A DNA stretch of 5,576 nucleotides from Sphingomonadales bacterium UBA6171. GTDB taxonomy: Bacteria; Pseudomonadota; Alphaproteobacteria; Sphingomonadales; Sphingomonadaceae. Below the pieces are notes generated by a model. The model ran no database searches. It was not told the origin of the DNA and saw only the letters and a program-made list of their open reading frames with translations. The stretch covers positions 1-5,576 of the forward strand of contig DITZ01000033.1 of assembly GCA_002422985.1 (NCBI GenBank). Reading direction: 5' to 3'. The position numbers and the translations under genes were made by a program. Every line of letters starts with the position of its first letter. Position 1 is the first letter of the stretch. Shown in pieces: positions 5,032-5,576 of this stretch.

Positions 5032-5576
5032 GCCGCATTCCTGACCGGAACGCCGGCCTTTGCCAAGGCCCGGCGGGCGTCGGCGATGGAGGCTTCGCCG
5101 AAATGGAACAGGCTGGCGGCGAGCACGGCGGACGCGCCGCCCTGCGTGACGCCGGCGACCAGATCATCGAGCGTGCCGACGCCGCCGGAGGCCACAACAG
5201 GCACGCTGACGGCAGCGGATATGGCGCGGAGCAGCGGCAGGTCATAGCCGGATCTGGTGCCGTCCCGGTCCATCGAGGTGAGGAGGATTTCGCCGGCACC
5301 AAGGCTGGCCATCTGCTGCGCGAAGGCGACGGCATCGATGCCGGTGGCGCGGCGGCCGCCATGGGTGAAAATGTCCCAGCGGCCGGGTCCGACCGACTTG
5401 GCGTCAATCGCCACGGTGATGCATTGTTCGCCGAACTGCCGGGCGAGTTCGGCCACCAGATCGGGGCGGGCGACAGCGGCGCTGTTGACGGACACCTTGT
5501 CGGCTCCCGCCTTCAGCAGCGCGCGCACATCGTCGGCCGTGCGGACGCCGCCGCCGACGGTCAGCGGCATGAAGCA
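5028..5576 (-). CDS. hisF: Imidazole glycerol phosphate synthase cyclase subunit HisF (C-terminal part, cut by window edge)
   Basis: HisF is the (beta/alpha)8-barrel cyclase that, with the glutaminase HisH, turns PRFAR and ammonia into imidazole glycerol phosphate and AICAR; AICAR feeds purine synthesis. The visible 182 residues run from CFMPLTVGGGVRTADD to the natural stop. Landmarks are the phosphate-binding VGGG at 7-10, the catalytic aspartate in AIDAK (D58 here, equivalent to D130 of Thermotoga maritima HisF), TSMDRDGTRSGYD (100-112), the second phosphate site VASGG (128-132), and GASAVLAASLFHF (147-159). About 75 N-terminal residues, including the other catalytic aspartate, lie off the right edge. 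Identification as HisF rather than its paralogue HisA rests on AIDAK, DRDGTRSGYD and AASLFHF. hisE begins inside its stop codon. The operon very likely continues beyond the window with hisA and hisH (inference from usual gene order). Confidence 0.97.
   Translation of the reverse strand, partial: CFMPLTVGGGVRTADDVRALLKAGADKVSVNSAAVARPDLVAELARQFGEQCITVAIDAKSVGPGRWDIFTHGGRRATGIDAVAFAQQMASLGAGEILLTSMDRDGTRSGYDLPLLRAISAAVSVPVVASGGVGTLDDLVAGVTQGGASAVLAASLFHFGEASIADARRALAKAGVPVRNAA

Overview
This window looks like chromosomal core DNA from a high-GC alphaproteobacterium, most likely of the Sphingomonadales. The reasons are the ClpA N-terminal sequence type, the hisF-hisE-HIT gene order, and GC-rich palindromes of the kind dispersed in sphingomonad intergenic DNA. 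This placement is recognition by eye, not a database result. All six protein genes lie on the minus strand. The long plus-strand open frames are antisense shadows caused by high-GC codon bias.

Read in the direction of transcription (right to left): positions 5576-4325 hold the distal end of a histidine biosynthesis operon. It comprises hisF (its N-terminus lies beyond the window), hisE and a small histidine-triad (HIT) protein, with stop and start codons overlapping at both junctions (ATGA and TGATG), so the three are probably co-transcribed and translationally coupled. Positions 4324-4180 form a short intergenic region with a plausible promoter. It drives a 12-helix-type APC superfamily amino-acid permease (4179-2725) that ends its own unit.

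Positions 2724-2478 are a 247-bp gap rich in RNA structure. It has a perfect 12-bp hairpin just behind the permease, then a compact set of abutting helices (a tetraloop hairpin, a closed multibranch domain and a second hairpin) forming the apparent 5' leader of a DEAD-box RNA helicase (2477-984). This leader is the most interesting part of the window. The helicase has all the canonical motifs and a basic C-terminal tail built around eight tandem RPQGD-type pentapeptides.

Positions 983-693 contain no gene. They carry two GC-rich palindromic elements just after the helicase stop, a small inverted repeat, and the likely promoter region of clpA. Positions 692-1 encode the N-terminal 230 residues of ClpA, the unfoldase of the ClpAP protease; the window ends inside its Walker A lysine codon. 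The functional themes are histidine synthesis, amino-acid transport, RNA remodelling and protein quality control. I see no mobile element, CRISPR array, tRNA or rRNA.
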